Of a stretch of 64,000 bases of DNA, positions 22,857 to 37,400 are shown one piece after another (the first letter of the stretch is position 1; each line of letters starts with the position of its first letter). The notes under the pieces were generated by a model, which did no database searches, was not told the origin of the DNA, and saw only the letters and a program-made list of their open reading frames with translations. A program made the translations under genes and the position numbers. The DNA is from Aphelocoma coerulescens (taxonomy: Eukaryota; Chordata; Aves; Passeriformes; Corvidae): the NCBI RefSeq assembly GCF_041296385.1, contig NC_091019.1, positions 11,236,031 through 11,300,030 on the forward strand. Reading direction: 5' to 3'.

Positions 22857-25372
22857 AGGGAAAATGGCACGGCAACAACTTAGGGGGTTTTGTGTCTGGA
22901 TTACAGGACTTTTTCCTGCCACATTGTTGTTGGACATCACAAGTGTCTTTCTGTGAATTCTTCTGTCGAGTCACAGCTTGCAATGATGAATCATTTTTAA
23001 AGTATTTTAACTTTATCTTATTTTAGGAAAAAGTCACGCACATTTTGGGTGTAAGGGTTTTAGCAGTTAATAAGAAGGGCAGAAAGTAGAAGCATATGGA
23101 AGGAAAATAGTCATCAAAGGATGATTGGAAATCAAAGAGGGAACTTGCCAGTAGGCAGCATAGAGATCATCCAACAAATAAAAGGGAGAACAAAATGAGG
23201 TGGGGCAGAACATACTTACTTGTAATTGGTGTTATGCTTTTGCATAGCAGTATTTAGTCTCAGGTGTTTTCTAGTGTATGTTTACTCTAGTTGCAAATAC
23301 ACAGACAAAGCCTTTTTAAAACCATAGTGATGATTGCAGTTATTTCTCAATTAAAGCCAGCAATACAAAATTTAGTGTTCATTGTGATTATTGCATATAA
23401 TACTGTAGTGCTTCCAAAAACTGCTAGTGATTAACAACAAATAAAAATTGACTATCTAAGCATAATGTTGCTTGCACTCAAATGCCTTCTACTTGGCTGA
23501 ATAATCCAATCATCCTAAGATGATGTGTGAGAGTGAGTTTATAAGACATTAGATGCTGTTCATTTTCATAATATACTGGAAAACATAAGCCCAGAACATC
23601 AGAGGTTTTCACCTTGGAGTGTTTTGGGCAGAACTCTTGTTTTCTTAAGTACATGTTGTCCACAGCTAGGAAGCTCACCCTGCTGACATAAATCCTACCT
23701 ATGCAAGCGCTGTGTTTGTGCAGCCTGGAGAAACAGGAAAGGTGGAACTGGCCACCCGGTCCACCTGTAATGGGGGTGGGGAGGTTGCTATGCAACTTTG
23801 GTATTTGATGTTTTGCTTGAAAGCTCAGCTCCAGGAAACAAGGGTTTACATAAGAATCAATCAATCTTTCTTCTAAGTTTGTTTCCTTCTATTATGAAAC
23901 AAAGCGTGTTTGTGTGATGCAAGTACATCGCAAGCTCCCAGAAACCTAGAAGCAATGTGAAAGAAACCAAAGTCTGGGGTTGTTTCAATCTCCTTATTTT
24001 AGGCATACTTGATTTACAAATCTTGGAAATGCCAAGATGCATTCCTGGTGCTGGAATAGTAACCACCCCCTCCCCCTACATTCATAGTGTACAGCTTGAT
24101 CCGCAAAATACCCCCTGCTTCAGTTCACCTTGGGAACCCGTGGTCACTGTCCTGTGTGTCCCACCTTAACCTACATTTCTGTCTCTAATGAGGCCATTGT
24201 CAGAGATTATTGTTACCAAAGCTAATTTTGAAGAAATGACTGATGTTCCTGACCTCTGTGTGAATCTCCTGTACTGCTGATGTCACCTAGTCCAGACCTG
24301 CATGCTGCACGTGAAATCACAGCCCCCTACGTGTTTACCCCCGTGTAAATTTACCTTGACAGATTGCGTGCACTTTGAATTAAGGACCGTGTTTTCATAC
24401 TTATCTCTAAAGCATCTGGGTACCATGGTGATCATACCAGACAAGCAGACAGATACACTTGTGCTTGGTGGTAGCTGCAATGCTGGGGTCCTTTTCCGTA
24501 GGAAGCTGGGATTCATGTTAATGGAGCTGTGTTCTGTAGTAAAACCAGTGATTCCAAGTTTTCTTTCGTGCCATTTTTTATTAAATTAATAAGGACACAA
24601 GGCTAAGAAGGTGCTTTTATGTTCTCTCTATTAGCTAAGCTTATGCTGCATTTGAACCTGAAATGATACCTCAGCTCAAGCACCATATGCTGTAGTAGAA
24701 TTTGCTTTGTTGTTGTATTTCTGAAATAGTATAACACTGCACTTTGAAATCTCATTTAAGGGAAATGTCTCAGCCTAAATATAAGAAAAAGTACCCTTCA
24801 GGTCAACAGTCTGAAAAGTATTGCCTCTTCCAGGCAGCCCTAATTATGTATTGATTGAACTTAAATCTTGCATTACAGTTCATTTCATGTTACATGTGTG
24901 CATTTGTTATTTTTTTCCTTGTGTTGTTTTGACAGTTTTAAAATAATAATACATGGGTGAGTGTTTACTCTGGAACGGCCATTTCGTTTTATTAGCATAC
25001 AGTGGGCAATGAGGCAGAAAAGGGAATGTCATGCTTATATATTAGTACTTGTTCCAAGTGGCATCCTTCCAAAGACTGGGGACAGTTCCTGGGAAAAGTA
25101 CTCAAAATGTAATGGTCCTGCAGTGATTTAACACAAAAAAAGGAGGTACCTTGCATTTTTATTATATTTGTTTGCTCTTTGACCAGAAATGATGTGTCTT
25201 TATTTGTCATCATTAAGGCTTTCTGTTGTCACTCTTGTTGTGGTCATTTGTCTTGGTTTTGTTTCTTGGAGCAAAGAACTAGAGCTGCTGATCAGAAGTA
25301 TGCATCCATTATATGAAAAACAGATTTTCAATGCAAATTTGGTCGAAAATGAATGGATCCCACAACTTTCTC

Positions 25373-25378
<6 letters not shown>

Positions 25379-25404
<26 letters not shown>
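25379..25404. repeat. T26 homopolymer
   Basis: An uninterrupted run of 26 T residues within a longer pyrimidine-rich stretch (from about 25363). It may be length-variable or affected by assembly error. No retroposed gene body is recognised next to it. Confidence 0.85.
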
Positions 25405-28400
25405 CCCTTCTGTAATTCGTTAGAAATCATGAGCACAGAAGGATGTGTGTATCCCAGCACAGTTTGGAAGTGCCATCCACTCAGATGAGGTTTGGGAACG
25501 TTGTCAACACTAATTACCTTGTAAATCCAGGTGCCTATTGCAACAACTGTAGCTTTCCCAGTAACAAACATATTGCCAGGAGATTTGAAACAGTTAAGCA
25601 GTAATTGTTTTCACAGAATGGGAGAAACAAGCCTTTGGGCTGTTGTTTGGATGCTGAAACGACCAGGGCACTTTCTCACAAAGCTGTAGGCAGTATGGAA
25701 AGCTCTGGACCCACTGTGGCTCCAACATCAAAATGTGCTTTCTGCAGAGTGTGCTCCCGTTCCTGGGTGAGAGAGAGCCCATGGAAGAATCGCTGCTCTG
25801 ACAGGACAGAACCAGGGCAGTCCATGGAGTGTGTCAGTGCAGTCTGACAAAGTTGCTGCTGATGCTTTCGTTCAGCTTCTGAAGCTCCCGTTGCTGTCTC
25901 CTGGCAGAAATGCTGCGTGTCTAAAGCGCAGCGGGTCTCTAATTAGGGAGAACAGCATCAATTTCTATGTGTTAACTTTGCTCCTACTAAGAAATTCTCT
26001 TCAGGAGTCTCCTTTATTTCGTGCTCCCCAAGATGAATTAAGAAGTTATTCCTTAATTTCTTTAGGGTGCAGTCAAGAAATAACAGTGTGTTGTAGTCCT
26101 GTGTGAGCAGGAATTCTTGGAATACAGAGCCAAGCTGCTGTTTGTGTGTGCTGGTGAGATCGGGAACATGGCAGCAGTGTGGTATTATGGAGGGATGTCC
26201 AAGTGGTGGTGAAAAGCGGGTGGCAATTTACTTCTTGGTTCAGATAATGAAGACAATGTTAAAGGAGTATGATAAGTGAACTGATGATTCTGCATATGTG
26301 ATAGAGAGAAGGATGGCACTGCGATAGTGTCTTGTAAGTTATTTGCTCATTAGAGGATGTAATTGTGTTTAGTAACTGAAAGACAGCGGCTGGTTTCGTG
26401 GAGTACTTAAAGGACTGAGTGCATTGTGTGTGTTATCTAGCTCGATGCGCTTTTCTCCAGCGCTGTCTCTGTCCTCACGCTGCCTTTTGTTTCAGCCTTT
26501 GCTGGGTGATTCATCTTTATAATACGCATTTGCTACAATTATCTGCTGGGTTTCGTAATGAATCCCACTCCTTCCTTTTGCTGCTCTTCTTTTCAGGCTT
26601 GCTTTGAGAATTCATGTTTATAAATTCATGACCTTTTTTTTTTTTTTTCGTTTTTCTCACTGAAGGTACTAGTCACCAGCGTTAAAGATCCATGCCCAAA
26701 CTATGTGCTAAATCATTATATATATTTTATTTTCCGAACGAATTCAAGTCTGTAAGGAAAAGTACTGCTGTATGCACCAGAAAAGGGAGGTCACTGTAAG
26801 AAATGTAAGTTAATACCAAGCAGTAATGAAGAAAAATGCCGCTGTTTTAAATACAGTGGTAAATGACCCTTAGAACGATGATACATTTCAAACCCGTATT
26901 TGCTCACATTTTCAAAGGCTTCAGAAGAATACTGTGGATTAAAAACTGTTAATGACTGTTTTATCCCTCTCCATTGTGCTTAAAAGCGGGAGCAGCTGTC
27001 ACCAGCACTCATACAGAACCACTGCTATCTGGAAGAATTAACTGCGTAGATTAAATATATTTAAAGTGTCTCTACAGCTTTTTAAAACGCCTGTCTCTAC
27101 ATGCATATATAAAATTGAGGAAACAACTTCAGTTTCTCTTTTCCAGCTGAATTTAATTTGTTCTGATTTTTGCATTTAACTCCTATTAAAAAGGAGGACA
27201 CACAGCACACGATGGTAACAACATAGACAAAGGCATTTATAAACCCCAGACATAAGGTGTCTGGGTGAAAAGGCAATTTCAGTCCTGCATCTGGAAGTTC
27301 TGTTTTTTTTCCCTTCTAAATCAGTTTGAAATATTTTATATTATTAAAATACATTTTAGCTAAGACTGGCCTTAGGAGCTATTTTTTCGGTGCTCTTGCT
27401 TCTGTATACTCAGGGCATTGCTTATACATTTTTCTCATATCTTGTGTGCTTGACATAGGGTTCTAGAACACAGACTGAATTGTTACCAAATGTGGGCCAA
27501 AAGCTACATTTAGGGTGATAGAGTGTGTTGTCTCAGAGCCGTCTGGTAGAGCTTTCTGGTAGCATTGCCATCTATTTCAGTAAAACATCTGAGTGACACA
27601 CAACAACAAATGACTGAGAAATTCCAGTAATGTAAGAAAGGGGAATGAAAAACAAGCAACTATTTTGAGAGAAATTATTTTACCTTTTATTTTTGTGAAT
27701 TCAGAAAAAATATTATTCCTAATGATTAGCTGAATATATAAGATTCAATTAAATTAATTAGTTTTTCATTTTAGAAAGATTTTGAATAAATATGTTTTCC
27801 CATTGTAGGCTGAGAAAAAAAAGGGGAAATGAATACTTTAGGCACTTGTAAAATGATAAAATTCAGAGAGACATTTGTGTTGCTATTTTGTGATCAATAC
27901 TTACAAATAACTATAGAATATCCTTTACAGGTATTGTCCAGATTTTTTACTGGGAGTAAAGAGAAGATCTCGTTAGTTGGCCTTCTGTGTAGCTCTTTCC
28001 AGGGATTAATGCAGCTGGCTTCTATTACGAAAGGACACATACTGAAAAAAATGTCTGAAACAATATTTAGAATGCAGTGTCAAAATGTACAAGAATTAAA
28101 CCTGCCATAGACTAAAACAGATGCCGAGAGCTTGAGGGGGGATAGAGCAAGAGAAGTGTAGTAGCCCTTTGCTTTCTCTGTAGCCAATTTTGTAAATAAA
28201 AAATAGAAGATACAAAGCTAAAATTTTCAATGTGTCAAAGTGTGTATAATTTGTCTTCTTCAAATCCTAGGCACCCTTGAACAGCACTGAAATTTACTGT
28301 CAAGTTCATCTCCAAGGAGTAATGAATGCTTAATATTGCAGTGTAATTTGAAAAATACTTTAAAAATAAAAAAAACCCAGACCTGGCTTCGCCATTACTA

Positions 28401-31400
28401 AAGGAAGAATAAGTCCAAACGTGCCATCTGAAGAGTTTGTACTTTCCCCATGGCTATCTTGGATCTTTATTTCTTCTCTTTAGATTGTCCTTGTCTTTGG
28501 ATTAAATTCTGATCCTAGAGAAGTTAATTGTAAAGCTCACAAAGATCTTACTGCAAAGAATCATCACTTGCTGGAATTTGCAAAGCTTCAGCTCAAACTG
28601 GGGTTACAGTATATTTGTGGTGGCCATCTCGTTTCCCAAGTGCAATGCTGTTTTCCTCACATCAGCTGTGTCAGATCCTGTAGACTGTTGCATTTGTCCC
28701 CTAATTGCAAGAATAATATCTTGTCCCTAACAATTACTATAAAAATGTGCAGAGGTGCTGTAGTTCCAAAGTAAATTGTTTCCTTGACACCTATTGACCC
28801 TTCAAATCCTTTTAGGAACTGGCTATCTTTGAAAAAAAATCACAAAGTCATTATTGAATTTACTGTCTGGCCTCTATCTTTCCTCTCTGCCTGTTTCCTG
28901 ACCAGAAAAGCAAAAAGCTATAAAAAAAAAAAAACAACAAAAAAACATTAAAAAGAGAGGTGTTCAGTCCAGACTGGTCTGGCAGCTCTAGGCTGTTTGA
29001 GTAGGGGAAAAGTAAACAGCTTTTTAAAGAAAGATTACAATTGAAAAGAGTAAAAAGGTAAACCCAGAAGAAGACATATTAGCTTGTTTACTTGCTTACC
29101 TCTTAAACTTTCCCTACCAGCTTTTGAGAGTCCTGTCACATCCAGCTCTGCTATTCATAAAGCATCTGTCCTGCTTTTTTCATTGCTGCTTTTGCTGCCA
29201 ATGGTCTGCTTGCAGCTCATCAGTTCTCTTTTACTATAGGCTAGCTCCCCTACAAAGGCATCATGTGAAATCCAGAACAGGGTTTGGGTACTGTAAAACG
29301 TCACTAATCTGGTGGGTACTGAGCTGGACTGTTTTCCTTACAGGATCCTGGATCTGCCCTGTTCTATCTCAAGGCTAACACTTTTTTTTTTTTCCCTTTC
29401 ATTTATTTTTTTGTCTCTTCTTTCTTACGGAATATTTGATTTCGTAAATTGCATTCAGACAGGGTTAAAAAAAAAAAGGGTAGAAGACATTTAGGAAAAG
29501 ACTCCAAACCCAATACTTACTTTGGTAATTTCTGTGGAATAATTTGTGCCAGTAACTGTGTCTCATCGCTCTGCACAGCACTGGGATTTGCACATTTGTC
29601 ATGGGTGACACAGTCTTACTTCAGATTCTCTTTGAAAATGGGAAGGTAGGGAGTAAACAGGCTCCTCCCAGACACTGCTGAAGTAGCTTTAGGACTACAG
29701 AGTACGTGCCATGGTACTCATTAAGTTGTGCCCTGGTTTCCTCAAGTATCCCAGTGTAGGAGTTGTTACTGAGGCAACACGGGGACTACTGTGCAATTCC
29801 CATAAAAACAAGTCACTGGGGTGTGTCAGGCGTCTACATGTACATACACAGGGCACTGCATTAACATTTGCCTTCTTTTTTTTGAAGTTAAGCATCTGAG
29901 GAAAACAAATGGGGATGGAAATAGTCTTTTAAACAGAGTACTTGAAGGATTTTTCAATATTTTGATTTTAGATTACTTTTCTGTGTTTGGCTTTGGGTAG
30001 GAGAGAACAGAAATGCTGCTTGTTAGCTGACCTCAATCTTCATGAGACAGATGAGTGGGTGGCTTTACCAAATGGCAGTCGCCTTCTCTGTCGAGTCTGA
30101 TACTGAAGGGTGAGTAGAATCATTCCAGGTTGGACTGGGAAGAGTAATTACTCCATTTGATATAGAGAACTTTCTCCATGGAGCCACCAGTGTTTTGTCC
30201 GTGCCAGCTGCACAAAAGTGAAGGATACAACCATGTTGTTCTAAACAAGCGTGGTTGTGGTAGTTGGAGTGCTCTGCTGGGGTCACAGCTTTTCCATTTG
30301 GCTGGAAATAGAAGGGAAGCAGGAACCTGTCCAGTTAGCCCCAAATGGAAGAACAGACCCTAGAGCCAGGCAGCAGACACAGTTCTCTCATATTAAGTCA
30401 CAAGTTGCATATAGTCGTTTGTCTAACCTTTTTGGCTTTTTGTGTCTGTAGAGCAGATGTTAATGCACCTGAAAATAGCAAGTCTGAAGTTTATTTATTC
30501 ATCCTTCTTTCATATTTTAAAGCTTGTGTGTATATTTATATTTGCATGTATAAAAATATGTATACAAAATATGTCTGACAGGAGCCTTCCATGGTAGTCC
30601 CTGACCCACTCATTGGCATCATGCACAGCTGACTCCCATGTATCTGCTCTGTTCTCCAGAGCCCATTCTGTATGGTCACATCCATGCTGCTTTTGCTGCT
30701 AGGGTGAGCACAGACTGTAACTGGAATTACAAGGCACTGACAGGCTTCCTGCATATGCCATCTCTTGGAATAAAACCCCCTATTTTTTCCTATCCTCCCT
30801 TGAAGCAGAATATGTGTAGACACTGTTCTATGGTGGCCCTTTGAAAGTCCTCTTGAAAATCTTTGTGGAAGTGTAAAAGGCAGGCAAGCTTTGCAAGTTG
30901 TTGTCTAATACTTGTGTACCCCAGATGTGTTTTCTGCTCAAATTCTGCATTCTAGGGCATGTTTATTTGTGATAGCTAAATGTCCTGATAATGGGAATCT
31001 CAGACAGGTAATGTGAGATCTTCATGTAGTAGTGCTTGCTGGGTTACTAATTTCAAAACTGCTTGTTTTGGCAAGCTGCTCTATGTTGCCTAACTCTTGT
31101 TCCGCAGGTGCCACAAACAGGTCCCAGAAACGAAAGATTCCTTTGAAATGCACCCAGGGTTTTGTTAGGAGGATTTAGAGGAGTCTTGGAGTAGCTCAAT
31201 TTGCCGTGGTGATGAAGTATAAGGGCATCTCTGAATTTAAGACTGGCTTGACAGACCTGGGAGGAAGCATACTTCTGTGAGTGCTTTGTCTGATGTAAAT
31301 ACCTGTTGGGAAAGGTCAATCCCAGGCTATTTTTCCACCTGCTTCTGGGTTTCCTTGCCAGTTTAGTCAGGCAACTCATTTTAGACTGTAGCCAGATGAT

Positions 31401-34400
31401 AAGATGGCATATAAGCACTGTGATTGCAAAATCATGATTAAAAAATTTTTTTAAAAGGGGGTGAAGTGCTAGAAAGTGCTAGAAAGAGGAGAAATCATAT
31501 AAAGACTCTGAACTACTGATGGTCTTAAGACTGATTAGGCTGAAAGTTACCTTCATGATCATAATTGTATGCTTAAAATACTGAGACCAGAAGAGTGTCA
31601 GGATACTGAGACATGTTGGCAGCATCCATGTGTTTGAAAAGGTTAGGCAGAAACAAAATGTACTCTACTCAGGAAAAAAAGGGTACAAATCCGGGCTTTA
31701 TCTTAGTGGGGTGTCCAAGACAAGTCTCTGCATCTCCTGAATTTTTTCTGCATGGGTTGCCACATGCATTGATCTGTATGCACAGGTTTTATTGTACCAG
31801 CATGGAGGTACTGGGGAAAGATTAGCTCTGAAAAGCAAGTTTTAAAATAATTGCTTTAGAGCAATTTTAAAAGATGTTTTTTCTTTTATTCAACCATGAA
31901 ATGGAAGTGTCCCGCTGATGGCTCCAGCATATTTTTTAATTGAATAATTAGCATGGATAATAAGCATTCAACAGCGTTTTTGTTGATAATCGCTGGGTTT
32001 ACTAATCTCCCAGAAGGTGGGATGATTCAGAATCTTTTAATGCCCCAAAATAGAAGATAATTAAAACCCTACACATACAACTTGGAATAGAAATGAGTAC
32101 AAATGGTGAAGAGAAATTAGAAAATGAGCTTGAGAGGAAAGGATGGTGGTGGTGGGGATAAGAGTCCTAAGTACTAAGAATAGTAAGGATACTTAGGAAT
32201 TGGCACGTTTAGTACTTGGAGTTTTCCTGACTGTCACACTTTGCTCTCACCAACGCTGTGTACAGTGGGGCTCAGCAGGGATTCAGCGGTCACACATGTT
32301 CAGAGGAGTGGGTGTTACCCGAGTCAGCTGCTGAAAATTGTATGTGCAGTAATCTCTAGTGAGCTGACCGTGGTGAGAGGGCGCTGCAAGGGTTGTGTGG
32401 GGAGGGTTAGCTCATATAGTCACTGATACGTCGGTCCCAAAGAACGCCCAGTGAGGAAGTGCCTGCCCTGGCTGTACTGCATCATGCCTCTGTGAGTGGG
32501 GGGAGCCCAGAGCCACAGGGTGAGCAGGCAGAATTGCACAGTTCAGGTTAATGTGGTGTAACACCTTTCCTTGCAGTAACACCGGTGTGGATGTAGCCCA
32601 CTGCTTCTGTTCTGTGTATCGCTTACCACGTATCACTTACAGTCACTTGACAACAGAGGGGCTCCTGCTTGCTCTTGGAATTAATTCTCATGGGAATGGA
32701 CAATTGACACAAAGTAGACCACTTTTTCTCTTGCATGTGCAAGAGGTATTATTTTAACATTAACTTTTTCTCCTCTGGAAGAGGCGGAAAAAACCCTGCA
32801 GTCACAAATCTGCCATTTACTTGACTAGATGGAGACAGTCATGCTGTGACTGGGCATAGGATGGAACCCAAATGGAATAAGGAGTTACTAATCTCATTTC
32901 CAGTGTCCATAAAACAAGGCTATTAATTAACCTGTTTAATAAGTTCTGTTTTTACAGAGGTGTAGTGGATACTGGAGACTTCACTATTCACTTCAAAGAA
33001 CATGTGATCAAGTTCGTATTGGCACAAGCAGGGCAGGGCTGGATTTCTCTTCAGTGTGCTTCTCTGCCAAACTCTGTCTATTAAAATACATGAGTGTGTG
33101 TTTGAAACATCATTTTCCCGCTTTGAAAAAAGAGATGGTATTCAAAGGCAAACATTATTTGCTTATTTGGAGACTCTCTTTGGTTTGTGGCAAACATCTG
33201 TCATGAAATCAGGAATCTCTAGAGAGGCCTTGCTTGCTCCCACAGAAATTTTTACAGTCCAGAATACTGACACATGGGTGGAAGAGAGAAAGAATACAAC
33301 AGTGGACAGGGCATTCCCACCAGTGTAACCTTAAATTGCTCTGACTTCCCAGGATGTGATGCCTTCCAAGTGAAGACTCAACACAGACAATTGTTGCTTG
33401 CTCAAGGAGCAGTGAAGACTGAAGTATCCTCCAGCCACTAAACAGTTCTGGATTAGATAAGGCAATGGATTTCATGGAATAACCCTCGTACAATGGAAGG
33501 ATACTTACATTATTGTGCAGTATGGCAAAGCAGCCTGCATGGGAGCTGTTTTGGTCATAAGCCCACATCACTGTACCAGGATAGCTTGGCAGCCTCTCCA
33601 TGAGTCTTCCCAGAAGCTTTGCAAGTCAGTAATGCTGTGCATTGGCAGAACTTTGAGGAAAAATTAGGCTGTGTCTTTCGGAATCGTGCTTGCCTCTAGC
33701 AAGTGGTATTGTTTTCTGTCGTGTACCAGGACTCTTCTGCAGACAAATGAACAAAAAAATAAAGCAGATTTGGAGCACTGCTTTCGATGAAAGGCCAGAC
33801 TCTGCCTGGATTTTGTGCATCAGGTGGTATAAGAGCTACCAAGAGCATCGTGTACCCTTCACATAGCAAGTAAGCAAGAAAAAATGTATTAATTTCTCCA
33901 GCTATGTGTGTACACCTGGGGACAAGTGTTGCCAGGAGGGGAATGGACAAGAGAACCAAGATGATTTCATTGCCCATTAAATCCCTACAAGACACAGAAA
34001 GGAGAATCGGTAATGCCTTCTATTCAGGTGGCAGGTCTTAGGAGTCTCTTCTCATTTCAGTGCAGCTGGTTTGGTTTCGGTTTTGTTTTTTTCTTTAAAA
34101 TCCCGCTGTTCTTGAAAAATTCAGTTAATTGAGATTTTCTTGAGCAACTGTTTTAGAAAAGAAAAGAAAGTAGTGAGCTTCAAAAACATAAAGACTGGAA
34201 TTTAAACGAACCCAGTATTTATTATTATTTTGAGGTCTTTCAGGTCTGACTCTAGTTTCTAGGTCTTTATCACACTTCCACACACATTCTCATACCAACT
34301 ATCTCTGGAAGTGCAGGTCTTCATAAAAGCACTACTTTTGCCCCAAAAGTCCATGGAGTACTATAGTGTTTTACCACTGCAATGCCAAGGGGGTTTGGGT

Positions 34401-37400
34401 TGGGGTTTTTTTGAGCATATTATTAATTAAATACTTAAGAAAGGTCTGATACTGCAAACTTAATCCCAAAATATTATGTGGGGAATTATTAGGCAGTGAT
34501 TATTCACATAACTAAAAACTGTTAATGTAAAAACATTTTTACAGTAATAAAATCATATACCATAAATATTGTAAGTTATTTGACATATAGGGAGTTCTGA
34601 ATTAAAACTGGGATTTGTTAATAGAATACAGTTATTATCACTGCTGAGCCTTCCTACAATGTCTTTTGTAACTTTCCCTCCTCCTGATTTTTCCTTCTTT
34701 CAGAAGCTGTGATCCTGGAATAGATGGTTTTGAAACTGAATTTTAAATTTCAGGCTTGCATAAACTAAGTGGTAGAGCCATTTCAGAAGCTTTGAATTCA
34801 CTTTGGGTTGTTCTGTGCTCCAAAAATTCATTCATTTAGTGCTTTGAAGTACAACTGGGATCAGAGAACACATTGTCATTGTTAATAAATTCGTGTAACC
34901 TCAACATTATCCATCCAGTTTTGAAATAGAGGAGGGATGGTGCCTGTATTACTTCACATAATCAAAAGAATAGTTGTTGGTTAATAATTGAAAGTTGCAT
35001 TCCATATATACGAAACAGTGGAAATTTCAAAGATTTCAAAGATACTTTTAATATACTTAAGAGTATTGTTTGTCCATGTGCTGGTAGAATTATTGGGAAT
35101 TCAAACCTGTGCTGGTGTACCAGAGTTCACTTTTTGTTGTAGTCACGAGACATTTTTTATGGATGACAATCTTTGCAGGTTTTTTTTTTTAGCTAGGTAT
35201 TACTGTCTTGAGCAGCTTGGGATTTAAGAAAACATTTTGTTTAATATACATTGAATCTGTTTTCATTTTCAGAAGGCTGATTGTCCCTTGCATAGCGTAT
35301 TATAGTCTTGATCAACTGAATGAAATTGAAGTATGAACTGCTGTCTGAGCTGGCCTTACTACTCCAGTGGCCAACTACTTAAGCATCCAGATATTTTGAG
35401 TTAAGGTTGCATTAAAAGGTAACTCTGTCCTCTCATTTGCATATGCCAAACATGCTGCTTAATTGCTTGAGCGACAAAACTCTCTGTGTGCAGCCCAAGA
35501 GTGAGCATGGCCCCGTCTGCAAGGAAGGGAAAGGAAGTTGTGCCTTGGATTGTCCCATCTTCCAGTTCTGCTGGCAAAGTGAAAGAAGTAAGGTGGTGGG
35601 GGTTTTCCTCTTCTCTTGTCTTGTGATTGGAGAAAAATGTAGATTAACCTTTAAATTTCTCTGGGAAGTAGGATACTAAGCAGCATTTCCTTGTGGTTTG
35701 TTAAACAGTCCGTGATTCTAAAGAGAAGGAGGGTGGTGGGGACCCTGCCTATTACTGTTGCTGGAAACTTTGTAGTAATGCTGCTTTTTTTACTTTGATT
35801 TTTTTCTTTTTTTTTCCTAGTGAATTATTACTTTTGTCAATATGCATTATTTCATGCTACTAGCAAATGTTGGTAAAAATAATTAGCATATAAGAATGAT
35901 AAATAGCTTACACACATCAGGTACAACTTAAATTGCCTGGATTAACCAAAGAAAAGAGTGAGTATAAGTGGTGATATGGCACTGGAGACTTTGCTTGCCA
36001 ATAACTTTATATACCTCCTTCCACTTTCAAATATTAAAATTCAGGCTAAGAAAACCAGTATTAAATGTTTTCATTTGTTAATTTCCCTGGTTGTGTTTTT
36101 GTGTAAGTTATATATAAAGAAAAATCTATTTTAAAAGCTTTTTGCGAAGTCTTTGTCTTCCATCTGGCACGAAGAGCATTTCTGGAGGGGAGGGGAAAGA
36201 AACAGAGTACTGTCTGAGGTAAATTTGATAGTAGAAGATGGGATAAAACAAGAGGCACTTAGACTAATTTAATTAATGCCATGGTGGATTTAAGAATATG
36301 CTGTCCTCTACAAGCATAAACATAGATCAGTAGCTGAATTAAGGAAGCAGTATTAGACTGCACCTGTTGGGTTTCAAACTGAATTCAGACCTTGTTTCAG
36401 TGTTGCAGTTGGGACTGGCAGTTGCTGAAGGGATTAAATTATTTAAAGCCTTCAGCTGGCTAGTGTAGGCTAGCAGTAGCTTATAAAACACTTAATCTAT
36501 TTTTTTAATCTCTTCATATGTTTGCTTTACTTAGACAGTAAAACTATACATGACACACACCTGCCACATTCTGAAGCTTCTTTGTCAGATATTTTACATT
36601 TATCAATTAGAGCAGCCTTTAAACTGTAACCATTTGGGTTTCACTGACAATATACTTCTTGTTAGCCTGCACATTTTCTTTGGTGAACTCAAGCCCAAAC
36701 ATGAAGTATGCAGACATAAAGTCCTTTTTCCACAATTTATTCTAAAAAAGAGGTTCCCCTCTAAAGGCAAATGCTGCTCTCCAAATAATTAATGCTTACT
36801 GTTACCTTTTGGATAGTCATTAAAAAAAAAGAAACTAATTCCAAACAGTTTGGAGCTCTGGAACTATTTTTGCAGTGCATTAGTTAACTGCTTACAGGAT
36901 AGTACAGTAAAGCAGTTCAAAAATAGGTGATGCTGTTTAGATTGTTATGTGATATGTCTCTTGTTTCTAGAAAGCCAGGAGTAAGTAATGAATAGCAACA
37001 ATATGGATTGGTCAGAAAAGCAATTTGGATAGCTGTGCAACACAGGATTAATTAGGCAAATCCTCTTAGGTTTGATAAGCCATTGCTTAGATCTACAGTT
37101 TATTTTGTCATTGGTTGCTCCTATTAAAGTCTTCTTTCTGTCAGAGTTTATTACTCTGATTTCAGTTTTGCATCATACCTTTTTGTGTCAAAGTGAAGTG
37201 CCACTGAATTAACTCACAACCTTCCAAATAATAAGCAGAGAAATGCCTGGAGTCAATTCAAATCAACACTGGCATCCTCTGAAGAGACTTTTAAATAATG
37301 AGCTTTTTATATGGATAATTTCTGTTCAGCAACTGGTGTATGACATCTTTTTGGCCTTCAATGTTAAGTTACAGGACAAGTAGGCATATGTGTCTGCTAA

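Noticed and set aside
22518..22940. 140-codon minus-strand and 124-codon plus-strand frames over the CpG patch
   Set aside because: Both come from the locally GC-rich patch. Neither resembles a protein family. The patch is reported as possible regulatory or non-coding sequence instead.
25189..25571. Frames with Phe or Lys runs
   Set aside because: The runs are made by the T26 homopolymer. There is no further coding support.
30114..30145. Short stretch resembling the antisense CR1 3' end (AGAATCATTCCAGGTTGGAC)
   Set aside because: Only about 25 bases agree and the expected following blocks are missing, so chance similarity is likely.
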